Part shown: positions 42,090 to 50,791 of the stretch, in pieces
Numbering within the stretch: the stretch's first letter is position 1
Layout: each line of letters starts with the position of its first letter
Source: Ruminococcaceae bacterium UBA7217
GTDB lineage: Bacteria; Bacillota; Clostridia; Oscillospirales; Acutalibacteraceae
DNA length: 50,791 nucleotides
Reading direction: 5' to 3'
Assembly (NCBI GenBank): GCA_002490425.1
Contig: DKTZ01000013.1
Coordinates: forward strand, 11,518 to 62,308
Made by a program: the position numbers and the translations under genes
The notes under the pieces: generated by a model
What the model saw: only the letters and a program-made list of their open reading frames with translations
Told to the model about the DNA's origin: nothing
Databases searched by the model: none

Positions 42090-42754
42090 AATCCCATCAG
42101 CTCCAGGGCGTCCTTTGCCGCCTGCTGTTCGGCACGCTTTTTGCTCGTTCCAATACCCTTGCCGATTACATTACTGCCGTTCAGGTGAATTTCTACCTCA
42201 AAACGCTTGTCGTGGTCGGGACCTGACTCGTTTACAACAATATATTCAAATTTCTGGTCAGGATTTTGCTGTAAAACCTCTTGAAGTATACTTTTGTAAT
42301 CCTTAAATTCAGGCATTGTCTTCGCCGCTTCAATAATGAACGGTAACACAAATTTTTTCGCACACTCAATTCCGCCGTCAAGGTAAATTGCGGCAAGAAG
42401 CGCCTCGAATGCATCCGACACAACCGACGGACGGTTTCTGCCGCCTGTAATCTCTTCACCGTGGCCGAGCTGTATTTCGTCCCCAAGTCCTATTTCCTTT
42501 GCGTATTCAAAAAGAGTTTTTTCGCAGACAGCGTATGCTCTTTTCTTCGTAAGCTCGCCCTCAGGCTCGTTTTTGAAATTCTCAAAAAGATACTCCGCGG
42601 TAATAAAGCCGAGAACCGAATCACCCAAAAATTCAAGGCGCTCATTGTCCTTCCCCGTGCCCTTTTCGTTAGCGTAAGAGGAATGTGTAAGCGCTCTGTC
42701 AAGCAGAGCAATATTTTTAAATTCGTAGCCTATTTTCTTTTCAAATTCTGTCAT
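42086..42754 (-). CDS. rnc: Ribonuclease III
   Basis: A 222-residue RNase III. The catalytic helix NERLEFLGDSVLGFITAEYLF (metal-binding E and D) is followed by SDAFEALLAAIYLDGG and a C-terminal double-stranded RNA-binding domain (YKSILQEVLQQNPDQKFEYI and SKKRAEQQAAKDALELMG). It processes rRNA and double-stranded RNAs. The order rnc - radical SAM - smc - ftsY is the usual one. Confidence 0.97.
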   Translation of the reverse strand: MTEFEKKIGYEFKNIALLDRALTHSSYANEKGTGKDNERLEFLGDSVLGFITAEYLFENFKNEPEGELTKKRAYAVCEKTLFEYAKEIGLGDEIQLGHGEEITGGRNRPSVVSDAFEALLAAIYLDGGIECAKKFVLPFIIEAAKTMPEFKDYKSILQEVLQQNPDQKFEYIVVNESGPDHDKRFEVEIHLNGSNVIGKGIGTSKKRAEQQAAKDALELMGL

Positions 42755-42772
42755 ATCAATCGCCTTATATAA

Positions 42773-44095
42773 TCAATATTTGCTTTTATTCAATTTTGCC
42801 GTATATGCTTTAAGACTTTCCATTGCCCTTTCAGAAAGTCGTGTATACCGCTCCTGCTTGTCACGGATTTTTTCCGAAAGCGGCGGAATTATTCCGAATG
42901 CCGCGCCCATCGGCTGAAAGTTCTTAACTGTTTCGTCTGAAATATAACGACTGAGCGCGCCAATCATTGTGTCTTCGGGCAAAATTAAAGTGTCCTCGCC
43001 CTTAAGCCGCCTTGCAAGGTTAATCCCCGCCATAATGCCCGATGCCGCCGATTCCATATACCCCTCAACGCCCGTAATCTGACCGCCGAAGAATAAAAGC
43101 GGATTGCTTTTCATTGAAAAATCCGCCGCCAAAAGCCGAGGTGAGTCAATAAAAGTGTTTCTGTGCATTACGCCGTAGCGCACAAATTCCGCATTTTTAA
43201 GCGCAGGGAACATTGAAAATACCCGTTTTTGCTCGGGAAATTTAAGATTTGTCTGAAAGCCTACAAGATTATACATTGTTCCGTCACGGTTTTCTTTACG
43301 AAGCTGTAAATTCGCCCACGGTCTGTGACCTGTTCTCGGGTCTGTAAGTCCGACAGGCTTTAAAGGTCCGTAACGCATTGTGTCTTTGCCTCTTGACGCT
43401 AATACTTCAATTGGCATACAGCCTTCATAAACATCTTTTTTCTTATCAAAAGAATGTAATTCCGCACTTTCGGCAGTTATTATTGCCTCGTAAAATGCTT
43501 CATATTCCTCTTTATTAAGCGGGCAGTTTATGTAATCGTCACTGCCGCCACGGTCATAGCGTGACTGGGTAAACGCCGAACTCATATCAATACTGTCCGC
43601 TGAAATTATGGGCGCCGCCGCATCGAAAAACGAAAGACCTTCTCCGCACATTTTCTTTATTGTTTTTGAAAGTCCCTCAGACGCAAGCGGTCCTGCACAA
43701 ATTACCGTTCCGTCATAGCCTGACGGTAAATCCGTAACCTCTTTATGAATAATATTTATATTTTCGTCTGCTTCGATTTTTTCGGTTATTATTCTTGAAA
43801 ATTCATATCGGTCAACTGCCAGCGCACCGCCTGCCTCTACCTTACATTCATAAGCGGATTCAACGCAAATTGAGCCTAAAAACGCCATTTCAGCCTTTAA
43901 AAGACCTGCCGCCGAATTAAGGCGTTCTGCTTTAAGCGAGTTTGAGCATACAAGCTCAGCAAGCGTATCCAATTTATGTGCAGGCGAATGCTTTTTCGGT
44001 TTCATTTCGTAAAGGTCAACCGTTATCCCGTTTCGTGAAATTGCCTTTGCGCACTCCACTCCTGCAAGTCCGCCGCCTATAACTGCTGCCCTCAT
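42773..44095 (-). CDS. trmFO: Methylene-THF tRNA (uracil-54) methyltransferase
   Basis: A 440-residue FAD protein. AVIGGGLAGVECAKAISRNG is the FAD-binding start, and ELVCSNSLKAERL with CPLNKEEYEAFYEAI are TrmFO signatures. It makes m5U54 in tRNA from methylenetetrahydrofolate. It stands immediately after topA (four-base gap), the normal Firmicutes pairing. Confidence 0.96.
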   Translation of the reverse strand: MRAAVIGGGLAGVECAKAISRNGITVDLYEMKPKKHSPAHKLDTLAELVCSNSLKAERLNSAAGLLKAEMAFLGSICVESAYECKVEAGGALAVDRYEFSRIITEKIEADENINIIHKEVTDLPSGYDGTVICAGPLASEGLSKTIKKMCGEGLSFFDAAAPIISADSIDMSSAFTQSRYDRGGSDDYINCPLNKEEYEAFYEAIITAESAELHSFDKKKDVYEGCMPIEVLASRGKDTMRYGPLKPVGLTDPRTGHRPWANLQLRKENRDGTMYNLVGFQTNLKFPEQKRVFSMFPALKNAEFVRYGVMHRNTFIDSPRLLAADFSMKSNPLLFFGGQITGVEGYMESAASGIMAGINLARRLKGEDTLILPEDTMIGALSRYISDETVKNFQPMGAAFGIIPPLSEKIRDKQERYTRLSERAMESLKAYTAKLNKSKY

Positions 44096-44098
44096 TTA

Positions 44099-46231
44099 TT
44101 ATTCCTCATCTTTTTTCTTGCGTTTTCTTTCTGCCTTGCGCTCAAATCCGCAATTTTCGTTAAGGCAAACCTCAAGTCCGCCTTTTCTTTTAAACAGCGA
44201 TTTTCCGCACTTGGGGCATTTTTCGTCCGTAGGCTTATCCCATGTCATAAAATTACATTCGGGGAAATTGCCGCAGCCGAAGAAGGTATGGCCTTTTTTG
44301 GATTTTTTCTGAATTACCTTACCGCCGCAAAGGGGGCAAAGAGCCGTTGTTTCAAGCACAAGCGGCTTTGTATTTTTACATTCGGGGTAACCTGGGCAGG
44401 CAAGGAATTTACCGAATCTGCCAACCTTTATAACCATATTTCTGCCGCATTTTTCGCAGATAACGTCGGTTTTATCCTCCTGAAGCTCTACCTTAACACC
44501 CTTCATTTCGTCCTTTGCTTTACTTAATGTGGCGCTGTATTCGTCATAGAATTTATGGAGCATTTTAATGTAATCCGTATCGCCGCTTTCAACCTCGTCA
44601 AGCTCGCTTTCAAGACCTGCCGTAAATTTTACATTTACAATTTTCGGGAATTTTTCTTTGAGCAGATTTGTAATCGCCTCGCCAAGCTCAGTCGGCTTTA
44701 AAAGCTTTTGCTCACGGACAACATATTCACGGGAAGTAATAGTCGAAATAATTGTAGCATAAGTCGAGGGTCTGCCCACACCGGTTTCCTCAAGAGTTTT
44801 AATAAGGCTCGCCTCAGTGTAGCGTGCAGGCGGCTGAGTAAAGTGCTGATTTCCGCCGATTTCTTTAACCTTTATTGCATCGCCCTCGTTTATTACGGGG
44901 AGTTTACCCTCTTCGTCCTCGTCAGACTGCTCGTCTGAGCCTGACTCGTAAAGGCAGGTATATCCGTCAAATTTTACCGAATATCCGCTTGCAGAAAATG
45001 TAACATATTTTCCGTTGTCCGCATCTGCCTTATTTGCGCCTCTAATCTCTGCCCTGACTGTGTCCTGAACGCAAGGAGCCATAAGGCTTGCCATAAATCG
45101 TTTCCAAATAAGCGAATACAGCTTATACTGTTCGGGAGTTAAACTGCTCTTTGCCTTTTCGGGAGTTAAATCCATGGTTGTGGGACGAATTGCCTCGTGG
45201 CCGTCCTGCGCATTTGAGCGTGATTTAAAATATCTCGGCTTTGACGGAAGATATTTTTCTCCGAAAGCCTCTTTAATGTAATTGTTACCTGCCGCTCTTG
45301 CCTCTTCCGAAATTCTGAGAGAGTCGGTTCTCATATAAGTAATAAGACCTATCGAGCCGTAGCCCTCAACCTCAATACCTTCATAAAGCTCCTGTGCAAC
45401 CTTCATTGTGCGCCTTGCCTGGAAATTGAGTTTTCTTGACGCCTCCTGCTGCATAGTAGATGTTGTAAAGGGCGGGGCAGGCTGGCGGTTTCTTACACCT
45501 TTTTTAACTGACACCGCCGTAAAATCAGCGCCATCAAGTCTTGCCAGATATTCGTCTGCCTGTGTCTTTTCGGTTATTTTCACCTTGCCTGTTTCGTCAC
45601 CCGTAAACTGAGCCTTAAACGCCTTTCTTGAAGAGGGAGCGAGCATTTTAGCATCAAGAGTCCAATACTCCTCAGGCACAAACGCCCTTATTTCATTTTC
45701 ACGGTCAACAACAAGCCTTACTGCAACAGACTGAACACGTCCTGCCGAAAGACCTCTGCGAATTTTCTGTGAAACGAACGGACTTAACGTGTAACCCACA
45801 AGCCTGTCAAGGATTCTTCTTGCCTGCTGTGCATTAACAAGGTCAAGGTCTATTTTTTGAGGATTGTTTATTCCCGCAGTAACACAGTTTTTATTTATTT
45901 CATTAAACTTAACACGGTTAAGGTCATCCGTTGAAAGCCCCAAAAGCGTTGCAAGATGCCACGAAATAGCTTCTCCCTCACGGTCAGGGTCGGCCGCAAG
46001 AAATACGGCTTCGGATTCATCTGCCATTGTCTTAAGTTCCTTAACCAGCTTTTCCTTACCCTTGATTACGGCATATTTCGGCGCAAAATCGTGCTCAACA
46101 TCAACGCAGAGCCTTGCCGCAGGCAAATCTCTTACGTGACCCTTTGAGGACACAACATTGTAATCCTTACCCAAATATTTCTGTATGCTTTTTGCCTTTG
46201 ACGGCGACTCAACAATAACAAGTTTTGACAT
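44099..46231 (-). CDS. topA: DNA topoisomerase I
   Basis: A 710-residue type IA topoisomerase. The TOPRIM start KLVIVESPSKAKSIQKYLG and the active-site tyrosine in GLITYMRTDS (about residue 300) are intact. Three C-terminal zinc ribbons follow (CEKCGRNMV...CPGYPEC, CPLCGGKV...CGNFPEC and CPKCGKSL...CLNENCG). It relaxes negative supercoils. The gene lies between dprA and trmFO. Confidence 0.97.
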   Translation of the reverse strand: MSKLVIVESPSKAKSIQKYLGKDYNVVSSKGHVRDLPAARLCVDVEHDFAPKYAVIKGKEKLVKELKTMADESEAVFLAADPDREGEAISWHLATLLGLSTDDLNRVKFNEINKNCVTAGINNPQKIDLDLVNAQQARRILDRLVGYTLSPFVSQKIRRGLSAGRVQSVAVRLVVDRENEIRAFVPEEYWTLDAKMLAPSSRKAFKAQFTGDETGKVKITEKTQADEYLARLDGADFTAVSVKKGVRNRQPAPPFTTSTMQQEASRKLNFQARRTMKVAQELYEGIEVEGYGSIGLITYMRTDSLRISEEARAAGNNYIKEAFGEKYLPSKPRYFKSRSNAQDGHEAIRPTTMDLTPEKAKSSLTPEQYKLYSLIWKRFMASLMAPCVQDTVRAEIRGANKADADNGKYVTFSASGYSVKFDGYTCLYESGSDEQSDEDEEGKLPVINEGDAIKVKEIGGNQHFTQPPARYTEASLIKTLEETGVGRPSTYATIISTITSREYVVREQKLLKPTELGEAITNLLKEKFPKIVNVKFTAGLESELDEVESGDTDYIKMLHKFYDEYSATLSKAKDEMKGVKVELQEDKTDVICEKCGRNMVIKVGRFGKFLACPGYPECKNTKPLVLETTALCPLCGGKVIQKKSKKGHTFFGCGNFPECNFMTWDKPTDEKCPKCGKSLFKRKGGLEVCLNENCGFERKAERKRKKKDEE

Positions 46232-46254
46232 AGTTTTTCTTCCTTATAAGTCTT

Positions 46255-47460
46255 TTATATAGTATATCTTCTGCCTGAAAGAGCCGTGACGAGCGAGTAA
46301 ACCTCAAGCTCTGTCAGTGCAGAAAGAGTTTGTGCCACAGTAAGTCCGCTTTGCTCCGACAGTAAATCAACGTGTATCGGTTCATTTGTCAGAACAGCGT
46401 ATATCTTTTTCGCTTCTTCGGTCAAATAATCGGGAGCTTCCCGTTTAACCTTTTCGTTATTTTTCTTCTCATTCACATTTGCCGACATTTTTTCGGCTGT
46501 TTCCTGTTTATGCTTTAACAGGTATTTTTGTGCCCTTCTGATTATTTCATCATCAGGAAAGCGTGTCTTATCAACTATTTTATCATAATACTCGGAATAA
46601 TATTCCTCTAAAATGTCATTAGGAGAGAAAACGGGAATTGCGCCGTCACGAATAAGCTTATTTGTACCGAGGAAAGAAGAATGAACCAAATCACCCGGAA
46701 CTGCAAAAACGTCTTTTCCTTGCTCAAGCGCCAAGCGTGCGGTTATGAGTGAGCCGCTCCTCTCGCCTGCCTCAACGACAATTGTTCCGAGTGTTAAGCC
46801 CGAAATTATTCTGTTTCTTACGGGAAATGTTGTTCTGCTTGCAGGCGCTTTCGGCGGATATTCGGATATTACCGCTCCGTTTTTCGCAATTTTTTCACGC
46901 ATTGTGTTTAACTCTGCAAGGTAATTCACATTAAGTCCGCAGCCCATTACACAAACGGTCTTTCCACCCTCCTCAAGTGCTCCGAAATGCGCCTCGCTGT
47001 CAATTCCTCTCGCCCCGCCTGAAACTATTGTAAAGCCTTTGGCTGCAAGTGCTGAGGACAGCGCTTTTGCAACAGCACAGCCGTAATCCGACGCTTCTCT
47101 TGCACCGACTACTGAAATTGAAAGCTCATTTTTTAAGACCGCTTCGTCGCCCCGTAAATATAAAACAAGCGGAGCGTTATCTATTTTCTTTAACTGCTCA
47201 GGGAAAAATTCACTTCGAGGAGTAATTATTTTTATTCCCGTCGAAACGGCATCGTTATAGGACTTAATTGCATTTTCCAATGGATATGCCTTGAATTTTT
47301 TAACCTTTTGGAGCGTGTAAATTCCCAACGCAAAAATATCCCTTACGCTCGCTTTGTATATTTCTTCGGCATTCCAATCGTAATAGGATATAAGTTCAAG
47401 AGTTTTTTCGCCGGGTTTCAGCGCCTCAGAAAGCCAAATCCAATAAACAGTATCATTCAT
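46255..47460 (-). CDS. dprA: DNA processing protein DprA (Smf)
   Basis: About 401 residues. The Rossmann core has SVVGAREASDYGCAVAKALS, SGGARGIDSEAHFGAL and ITARLALEQGKDVFAVPG, all family motifs. The C-terminal winged-helix (DLLSEQSGLTVAQTLSALTELE) is present. DprA loads RecA on incoming single-stranded DNA. ATG 47460 overlaps the stop of the methyltransferase gene by ATGA and is preferred to a GTG at 47475. Confidence 0.93.
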   Translation of the reverse strand: MNDTVYWIWLSEALKPGEKTLELISYYDWNAEEIYKASVRDIFALGIYTLQKVKKFKAYPLENAIKSYNDAVSTGIKIITPRSEFFPEQLKKIDNAPLVLYLRGDEAVLKNELSISVVGAREASDYGCAVAKALSSALAAKGFTIVSGGARGIDSEAHFGALEEGGKTVCVMGCGLNVNYLAELNTMREKIAKNGAVISEYPPKAPASRTTFPVRNRIISGLTLGTIVVEAGERSGSLITARLALEQGKDVFAVPGDLVHSSFLGTNKLIRDGAIPVFSPNDILEEYYSEYYDKIVDKTRFPDDEIIRRAQKYLLKHKQETAEKMSANVNEKKNNEKVKREAPDYLTEEAKKIYAVLTNEPIHVDLLSEQSGLTVAQTLSALTELEVYSLVTALSGRRYTI

Positions 47461-48239
47461 TTTGTCATTTCCCACATAATTATTGACGACGCCTGCGCCG
47501 CATTAAGCGATTCCGCTCTGCCCTTCATCACAATTGTAATTTTACCGCTGCAAGCATTTTGAACCTCTTCACTCACGCCGTTTCCCTCATTACCTATTAC
47601 CGTGAGCGCACCGCCCGAAAAGTCGGTCTGCGCAAGGCTCTGAGCCTCTCCCGACACCACCGAAGCGTACGTCGAAATTCCTATTCCGTTATATTCTTTA
47701 ATTTTCTCGGAAAGTCTGTCCGTCAAAACAACGGGCATTCTGAAAACCGATCCCATTGAAGCACGCAGTGCCTTCGGATTGTAAATGTCACAGCCGCCCG
47801 AAATAATTATTCCGTCAATCCCCAAAGCCTCAGCCGTACGGATTACCGCCCCTAAATTGTCGGGATTTTGTATTCCGTCAAGCGCTATGTATTTTTTATT
47901 TTTTTGCGGGCAAAAGCTGTGCTTTTCAGTCCGAGCAGTACAAATTATACCCTGCGGCGAAACAGTGTCGCTTACAAAGTTCATTATCTCTTCGCTTACC
48001 GAATAAACATTTTCTGCATTGCTCAATATCTCTTCAATGTCGGAATAATACTTTTCTCTGCATTTTTCAGTAACAAAAGCAGATACTATCTGATTGCCCG
48101 AAAGAACAGCGTCCCTGCAAAGACGGACTCCGTCGCACACAAAAAGACCTGCTGTGCGACGGGCAGACGCTTTACCTGTCAGCTCTTTAAGCGCTTTAAT
48201 TTTCGGATTTCCCCTTGCGGTAATAACATTTATATTCAT
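47457..48239 (-). CDS. SpoU/TrmH-family RNA 2'-O-methyltransferase
   Basis: A 260-residue RlmB/TrmH-like protein. GNPKIKALKELTGKASARRTAGLFV opens the substrate-binding part. The SPOUT domain has the three motifs NLGAVIRTAEALG, VIGNEGNGVSEEV and MKGRAESLNAAQASSI. It methylates an rRNA or tRNA ribose. It is coupled to dprA by a four-base overlap. Confidence 0.93.
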   Translation of the reverse strand: MNINVITARGNPKIKALKELTGKASARRTAGLFVCDGVRLCRDAVLSGNQIVSAFVTEKCREKYYSDIEEILSNAENVYSVSEEIMNFVSDTVSPQGIICTARTEKHSFCPQKNKKYIALDGIQNPDNLGAVIRTAEALGIDGIIISGGCDIYNPKALRASMGSVFRMPVVLTDRLSEKIKEYNGIGISTYASVVSGEAQSLAQTDFSGGALTVIGNEGNGVSEEVQNACSGKITIVMKGRAESLNAAQASSIIMWEMTK

Positions 48240-48267
48240 AGCTTTATTTTAGTTAATTAAAAAGTTA

Positions 48268-48296
48268 AACCACGCGCGAGAAAGCTCGGCGTGGTT
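48268..48296 (-). terminator. Terminator after rplT
   Basis: Minus-strand stem AACCACGC/GCGTGGTT with an inner CGAG/CTCG part, followed by TTTAACTTTTT. It ends the infC-rpmI-rplT operon. Confidence 0.72.
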
Positions 48297-48301
48297 CAAA
48301 A

Positions 48302-48658
48302 TTATTTAAGTGCTGATTTAGCCTGCTCTGTGAGGGCTGTAAATGCTGCGGGATCTGCAATAGCAATTTCGGAAAGCATTTTACGGTTAAGGTCAATTCC
48401 TGCTTTTTTAAGACCGTTCATAAATGTTGAATAATTCATTCCGTTTAATTTGCAAGCAGCTGAAATTCTTGTAATCCAAAGCTTTCTGAAATCACGCTTT
48501 TTCTGCTTTCTGCCAATGTAAGCATACTGGCCGGACTTCATTACTGCTTCTTTTGCAGTTTTGAAAAGAGTGCTCTTTGAGCCGTAATAGCCCTTTGCCA
48601 TCTTTATAGTTTTATTTCTTCTTTTGCGAGTCATCATCGCACCTTTAATACGTGCCAT
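48302..48658 (-). CDS. rplT: Ribosomal protein L20
   Basis: A 118-residue bL20 that starts MARIKGAMMTRKRRNKTIKM and has YAYIGRKQKKRDFRKLWITR; normal length. It is an early assembly protein of 50S and, in other bacteria, represses its own operon by binding the leader. Confidence 0.98.
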   Translation of the reverse strand: MARIKGAMMTRKRRNKTIKMAKGYYGSKSTLFKTAKEAVMKSGQYAYIGRKQKKRDFRKLWITRISAACKLNGMNYSTFMNGLKKAGIDLNRKMLSEIAIADPAAFTALTEQAKSALK

Positions 48659-48711
48659 TTGTATCTACCTCCGAAAAAAGTGTCAGTGCATTTTGCACAT
48701 CAAATCAAATA

Positions 48712-48909
48712 TTATTTATAAGGAACAAGACGCTTAATCTGCTTGCAGTTTGTTGTGTCTGCAACTGCTGTCTTGCGAAGATTACGCTTTCTCTTTGTGC
48801 TCTTCTTATTAAGAATGTGTGATTTGTTAGCATGTGCTCTGATGGGCTTGCCGTTTTTTGAAAGTTTGAAGCGTTTTTTTGCTCCGCTGTGTGTTTTAAG
48901 TTTCGGCAT
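48712..48909 (-). CDS. rpmI: Ribosomal protein L35
   Basis: A 65-residue bL35 (MPKLKTHSGAKKRFKLSKNG and KRLVPYK at the end), basic throughout. It lies 32 bases after infC and 53 before rplT, the standard order. Confidence 0.98.
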   Translation of the reverse strand: MPKLKTHSGAKKRFKLSKNGKPIRAHANKSHILNKKSTKRKRNLRKTAVADTTNCKQIKRLVPYK

Positions 48910-48941
48910 ATTGAATTCCTCCTAAAAATATTACACTTAAA

Positions 48942-49460
48942 TTATTTTGCTGTTTTGGGTGCCAAGAACATAAGCATCTGTCTGCCCTCAAGCTTTGCGG
49001 GCTTTTCAACAGTGCCGTATTCTGCGGTGGCTTCGGCAAAGCGTTCCATAATTCCGTTGCCGAGATGCGTGTGAGCCATTTCACGGCCGCGGAAGCGGAT
49101 TGAAACCTTAACCTTGTTGCCGCCGTTTAAGAACTTGACAGCATGATTTACCTTCGTGTCAAAGTCATGCGTATCAATGTTAACGGACAGGCGAACCTCT
49201 TTTGTTTCAACAATCTTCTGATTTTTTCTGCGGTCCTTTTCTTTCTTTGCCTGATCAAAACGGTACTTGCCGTAGTCCATAATTTTGCATACGGGCGGTA
49301 CTGCCGCCGGCGAAACCTTGACTAAATCGAGGTTGCGCTTTTCAGCCTCACGGACTGCGTCCTTTGAGGACATAATTCCGAGCTGTTCACCCTTGTCGGT
49401 GATAACCCTGACCTCTCTGTCCCTGATTTCCTCATTGATTTGCAATTCTTTGGTAGCGAT
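48942..49460 (-). CDS. infC: Translation initiation factor IF-3 with probable ATC start
   Basis: A 172-residue IF-3. The N domain begins KELQINEEIRDREVRVI and MSSKDAVREAE; the C domain has RFRGREMAHTHLGNGIMER. The best start is ATC at 49460-49458: GAGAGGTG stands 7 bases before it and the protein then has the normal length. The open frame continues upstream to a standard ATG at 49532, but that would place a long non-conserved stretch ahead. A rare start codon is known for infC in other bacteria (ATT) and lets IF-3 repress its own synthesis. It leads the infC-rpmI-rplT operon. Confidence 0.95.
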   Translation of the reverse strand: MATKELQINEEIRDREVRVITDKGEQLGIMSSKDAVREAEKRNLDLVKVSPAAVPPVCKIMDYGKYRFDQAKKEKDRRKNQKIVETKEVRLSVNIDTHDFDTKVNHAVKFLNGGNKVKVSIRFRGREMAHTHLGNGIMERFAEATAEYGTVEKPAKLEGRQMLMFLAPKTAK

Positions 49461-49613
49461 AAGTAAACACCTCTCAAATGTTTTTAGCAAACTGAAAATG
49501 CGGACAGAAAAATTCTGCCCGCACCAATACACTTAAAAATTTAACGTATTGACCGTTCCGAGAAACCCGAACGGTGAGAGGAGAATTTAACTGCTCTGCT
49601 TTATTGCTCTGCT
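49461..49613 (-). promoter_or_regulatory. Structured leader of infC
   Basis: Between the promoter and the start lie two hairpins on the minus strand: ACCGTTC/GAACGGT with a GGGTTTCTCG loop (plus 49551-49574) and GCGGGCAGAA/TTCTGTCCGC followed by ATTTTC (plus 49501-49524). A leader of this type controls infC-rpmI-rplT in Bacillus through L20; homology to that RNA was not tested. Confidence 0.5.
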
Positions 49614-49642
49614 ATTTTAACAGCAAATTCCCCGTTTGTCAA
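49614..49642 (-). promoter_or_regulatory. infC operon promoter
   Basis: On the minus strand TTGACA (49642-49637) and TAAAAT (49619-49614) with exactly 17 bases between, a near-perfect sigma-A promoter. Confidence 0.85.
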
Positions 49643-49668
49643 GAGATTTATTTAATAAAATATTTATA

Positions 49669-50019
49669 TTATGAATTTGATACCGACTCTCCCGTTTCGG
49701 TACTTGGCACTGTGCTGTCTGCCATAGTATTATCCCTGCTGTCAACAGTCAGTTCTCCTGCTTTATTCCTTTCTACAATGTCAGGCGAAATAAGAACATA
49801 CGCTTTCTCTTTGCCTACATAATTGTACGCATGATCCTCATCGTCAATATAATAATTTATTTCTTTGGTTGTCCCTTCGTTATAATCAATATATGTATAC
49901 ATCTGCCCGTCATTGCGTTGATGTACAGATTTAAAAATCAATACCCCCGCAACAACAACAGCTATTGCGGCAATAACCGCAAGAATTATCAGCAGTTTTT
50001 TCTTTTTTTCTCTTTGCAT
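49669..50019 (-). CDS. Small membrane protein with YTYID module
   Basis: About 116 residues. After a basic start and one membrane helix (LLIILAVIAAIAVVVAGVLIF), an extracellular part carries a module DGQMYTYIDYNEG... YYIDDEDHAYNYVGKEKAYVL, very like that in the next gene. The remainder is polar. ATG 50019 is chosen because AAGGAG stands 7 bases before it. The function is unknown. Confidence 0.68.
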   Translation of the reverse strand: MQREKKKKLLIILAVIAAIAVVVAGVLIFKSVHQRNDGQMYTYIDYNEGTTKEINYYIDDEDHAYNYVGKEKAYVLISPDIVERNKAGELTVDSRDNTMADSTVPSTETGESVSNS

Positions 50020-50118
50020 AACCATTCTCCTTTTTTAATTAACCTACTTTGTCAATATACGTTGTCCAAATATTTGCCGTGTATGATGTAACTTTTTCCG
50101 GTATTCCCAAAACAAACT

Positions 50119-50721
50119 TCAATATCTTTGTGACGATACATATTGGAATGGCTGACCGTTTGTCCCGGTACAATCAATACTTTTGTATACAAATTGTGAC
50201 CACTCTTTAGTGGTTGTATCATAAATCCTAACTGCTATATAAACCTTTTTATTTAAACAAAGGATAGGTCTTACTTTTGTTGTTCTAAAGCGAATAAAAT
50301 TGTGCTTTGAGCTTATTTTTATCCACGGTGTTGTAAAAGTCTGGAAATTGTCAAATGATACATCTTTAACATATGCCGGTGACCCCTCTAAACCGTTAAC
50401 ATTTGAAATATCAAAATACTCCGTCGGTTCAGGCATTGATGTACCTCTCGTTCTCATTGAAAAATCTTCGTTAAGTTCGGCGAGTAGCTCTTCATCCGTA
50501 ATTTTATATTGCGGTAACGGTAAAAGAATATATACTTTTTCTCCGTCAACATAATTGTATGCATTTCCATCCTCATCAAGATAATAATCATATGCTTTTC
50601 CCTCTGAGTCAATATATGTATACAATTCTCCGTCATTATTCACTGCAGATACCGCAAAACACGGTAAAACAAATGTACTTAATACAGCAAAAGCCAATAC
50701 TATGCTAATTACTTTTTTCAT
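50119..50721 (-). CDS. Secreted protein with YTYID module and unfamiliar C-terminal domain
   Basis: A 200-residue exported protein. The signal peptide (MKKVISIVLAFAVLSTFVLP...) precedes a Tyr/Asp-rich module (DGELYTYIDSEGKAYDYYLD then EDGNAYNYVDGEKVYILL), a short acidic linker (ITDEELLAELNED) and a C-terminal domain with predicted beta strands (KISSKHNFIRFRTTK, VYIAVRIYDTTTKEWSQFVY). It shares the module with the 116-residue gene 100 bases downstream, which is a likely paralogue by duplication. RBS AAAAAAGGAG. Function unknown. Confidence 0.72.
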   Translation of the reverse strand: MKKVISIVLAFAVLSTFVLPCFAVSAVNNDGELYTYIDSEGKAYDYYLDEDGNAYNYVDGEKVYILLPLPQYKITDEELLAELNEDFSMRTRGTSMPEPTEYFDISNVNGLEGSPAYVKDVSFDNFQTFTTPWIKISSKHNFIRFRTTKVRPILCLNKKVYIAVRIYDTTTKEWSQFVYKSIDCTGTNGQPFQYVSSQRY

Positions 50722-50791
50722 AATAAAACTCCTTTTTTATTTTTTGTTTGCTTATTAAACTACAGCCCCCTTTTTAAAAGCTTTTTATGCT

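Overview
The window reads as a chromosomal segment of an anaerobic, low-to-mid GC Clostridia bacterium, most likely a gut Oscillospiraceae/Ruminococcaceae-type organism. Reasons: the Firmicutes housekeeping order (infC-rpmI-rplT; topA-trmFO; rnc-radical SAM-smc-ftsY; nadD-yqeK-rsfS), a CD1247-type protein beside efp, Rnf-like membrane subunits, and a GH3 beta-glucosidase with the inverted domain order known from Ruminococcus albus. The species is inference; no rRNA gene is present.

Layout. (1) 1-2.7 kb, minus strand: an AT-rich, tightly overlapping four-gene operon (Panacea/YwgA-like protein, PD-(D/E)XK nuclease-like protein, TIM-barrel-like protein with a TGT-style CxCxxC, and a SIR2-like protein cut by the window edge). 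It looks like an undescribed defence module. (2) 3.0-4.7 kb: a large serine recombinase whose 3' end lies in a 72-bp repeat. A second copy follows after a multi-hairpin palindromic block, probably the recombination end of a mobile element. (3) 4.8-7.0 kb: a frameshifted alpha/beta hydrolase and an XRE-methyltransferase fusion. (4) 7.1-12.8 kb, minus: rpe, then rnfD-rnfE-rnfA-like genes without rnfC/G/B, a DUF4015 protein, efp and a CD1247-type protein. (5) 13-19.4 kb: small regulators and membrane proteins, an alpha/beta hydrolase, an Ntn-type amidase lipoprotein, a frameshifted four-helix-bundle gene, and tRNA-Leu(GAG) with duplicated 3' flanks. (6) 19.5-27.4 kb, minus: a cell-surface GH3 enzyme, an AlaA-type aminotransferase, an anion-transporter-like permease, and small genes including a DUF559 nuclease gene framed exactly by inverted repeats. 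(7) 27.4-49.5 kb, minus: a long housekeeping block for rRNA/tRNA modification, translation, NAD synthesis, protein targeting, chromosome structure and DNA uptake, ending at the infC promoter. (8) 49.6-50.7 kb: two adjacent exported proteins sharing an unfamiliar Tyr/Asp-rich module.

How genes work together. FtsY, SMC and RNase III are translationally coupled, as in Firmicutes. NadD, YqeK and RsfS form the usual NAD/ribosome-silencing group. IF-3, L35 and L20 are driven by a near-consensus promoter through a structured leader, and IF-3 probably starts at a non-standard ATC codon.

Intergenic regions are dotted with multi-stem palindromic repeats (about 4.5, 18.2, 25.5/25.9, 30.3, 34.5, 34.9, 36.9 and 37.4 kb). 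Two of them (34.5 and 37.4 kb) are clearly copies of one element.
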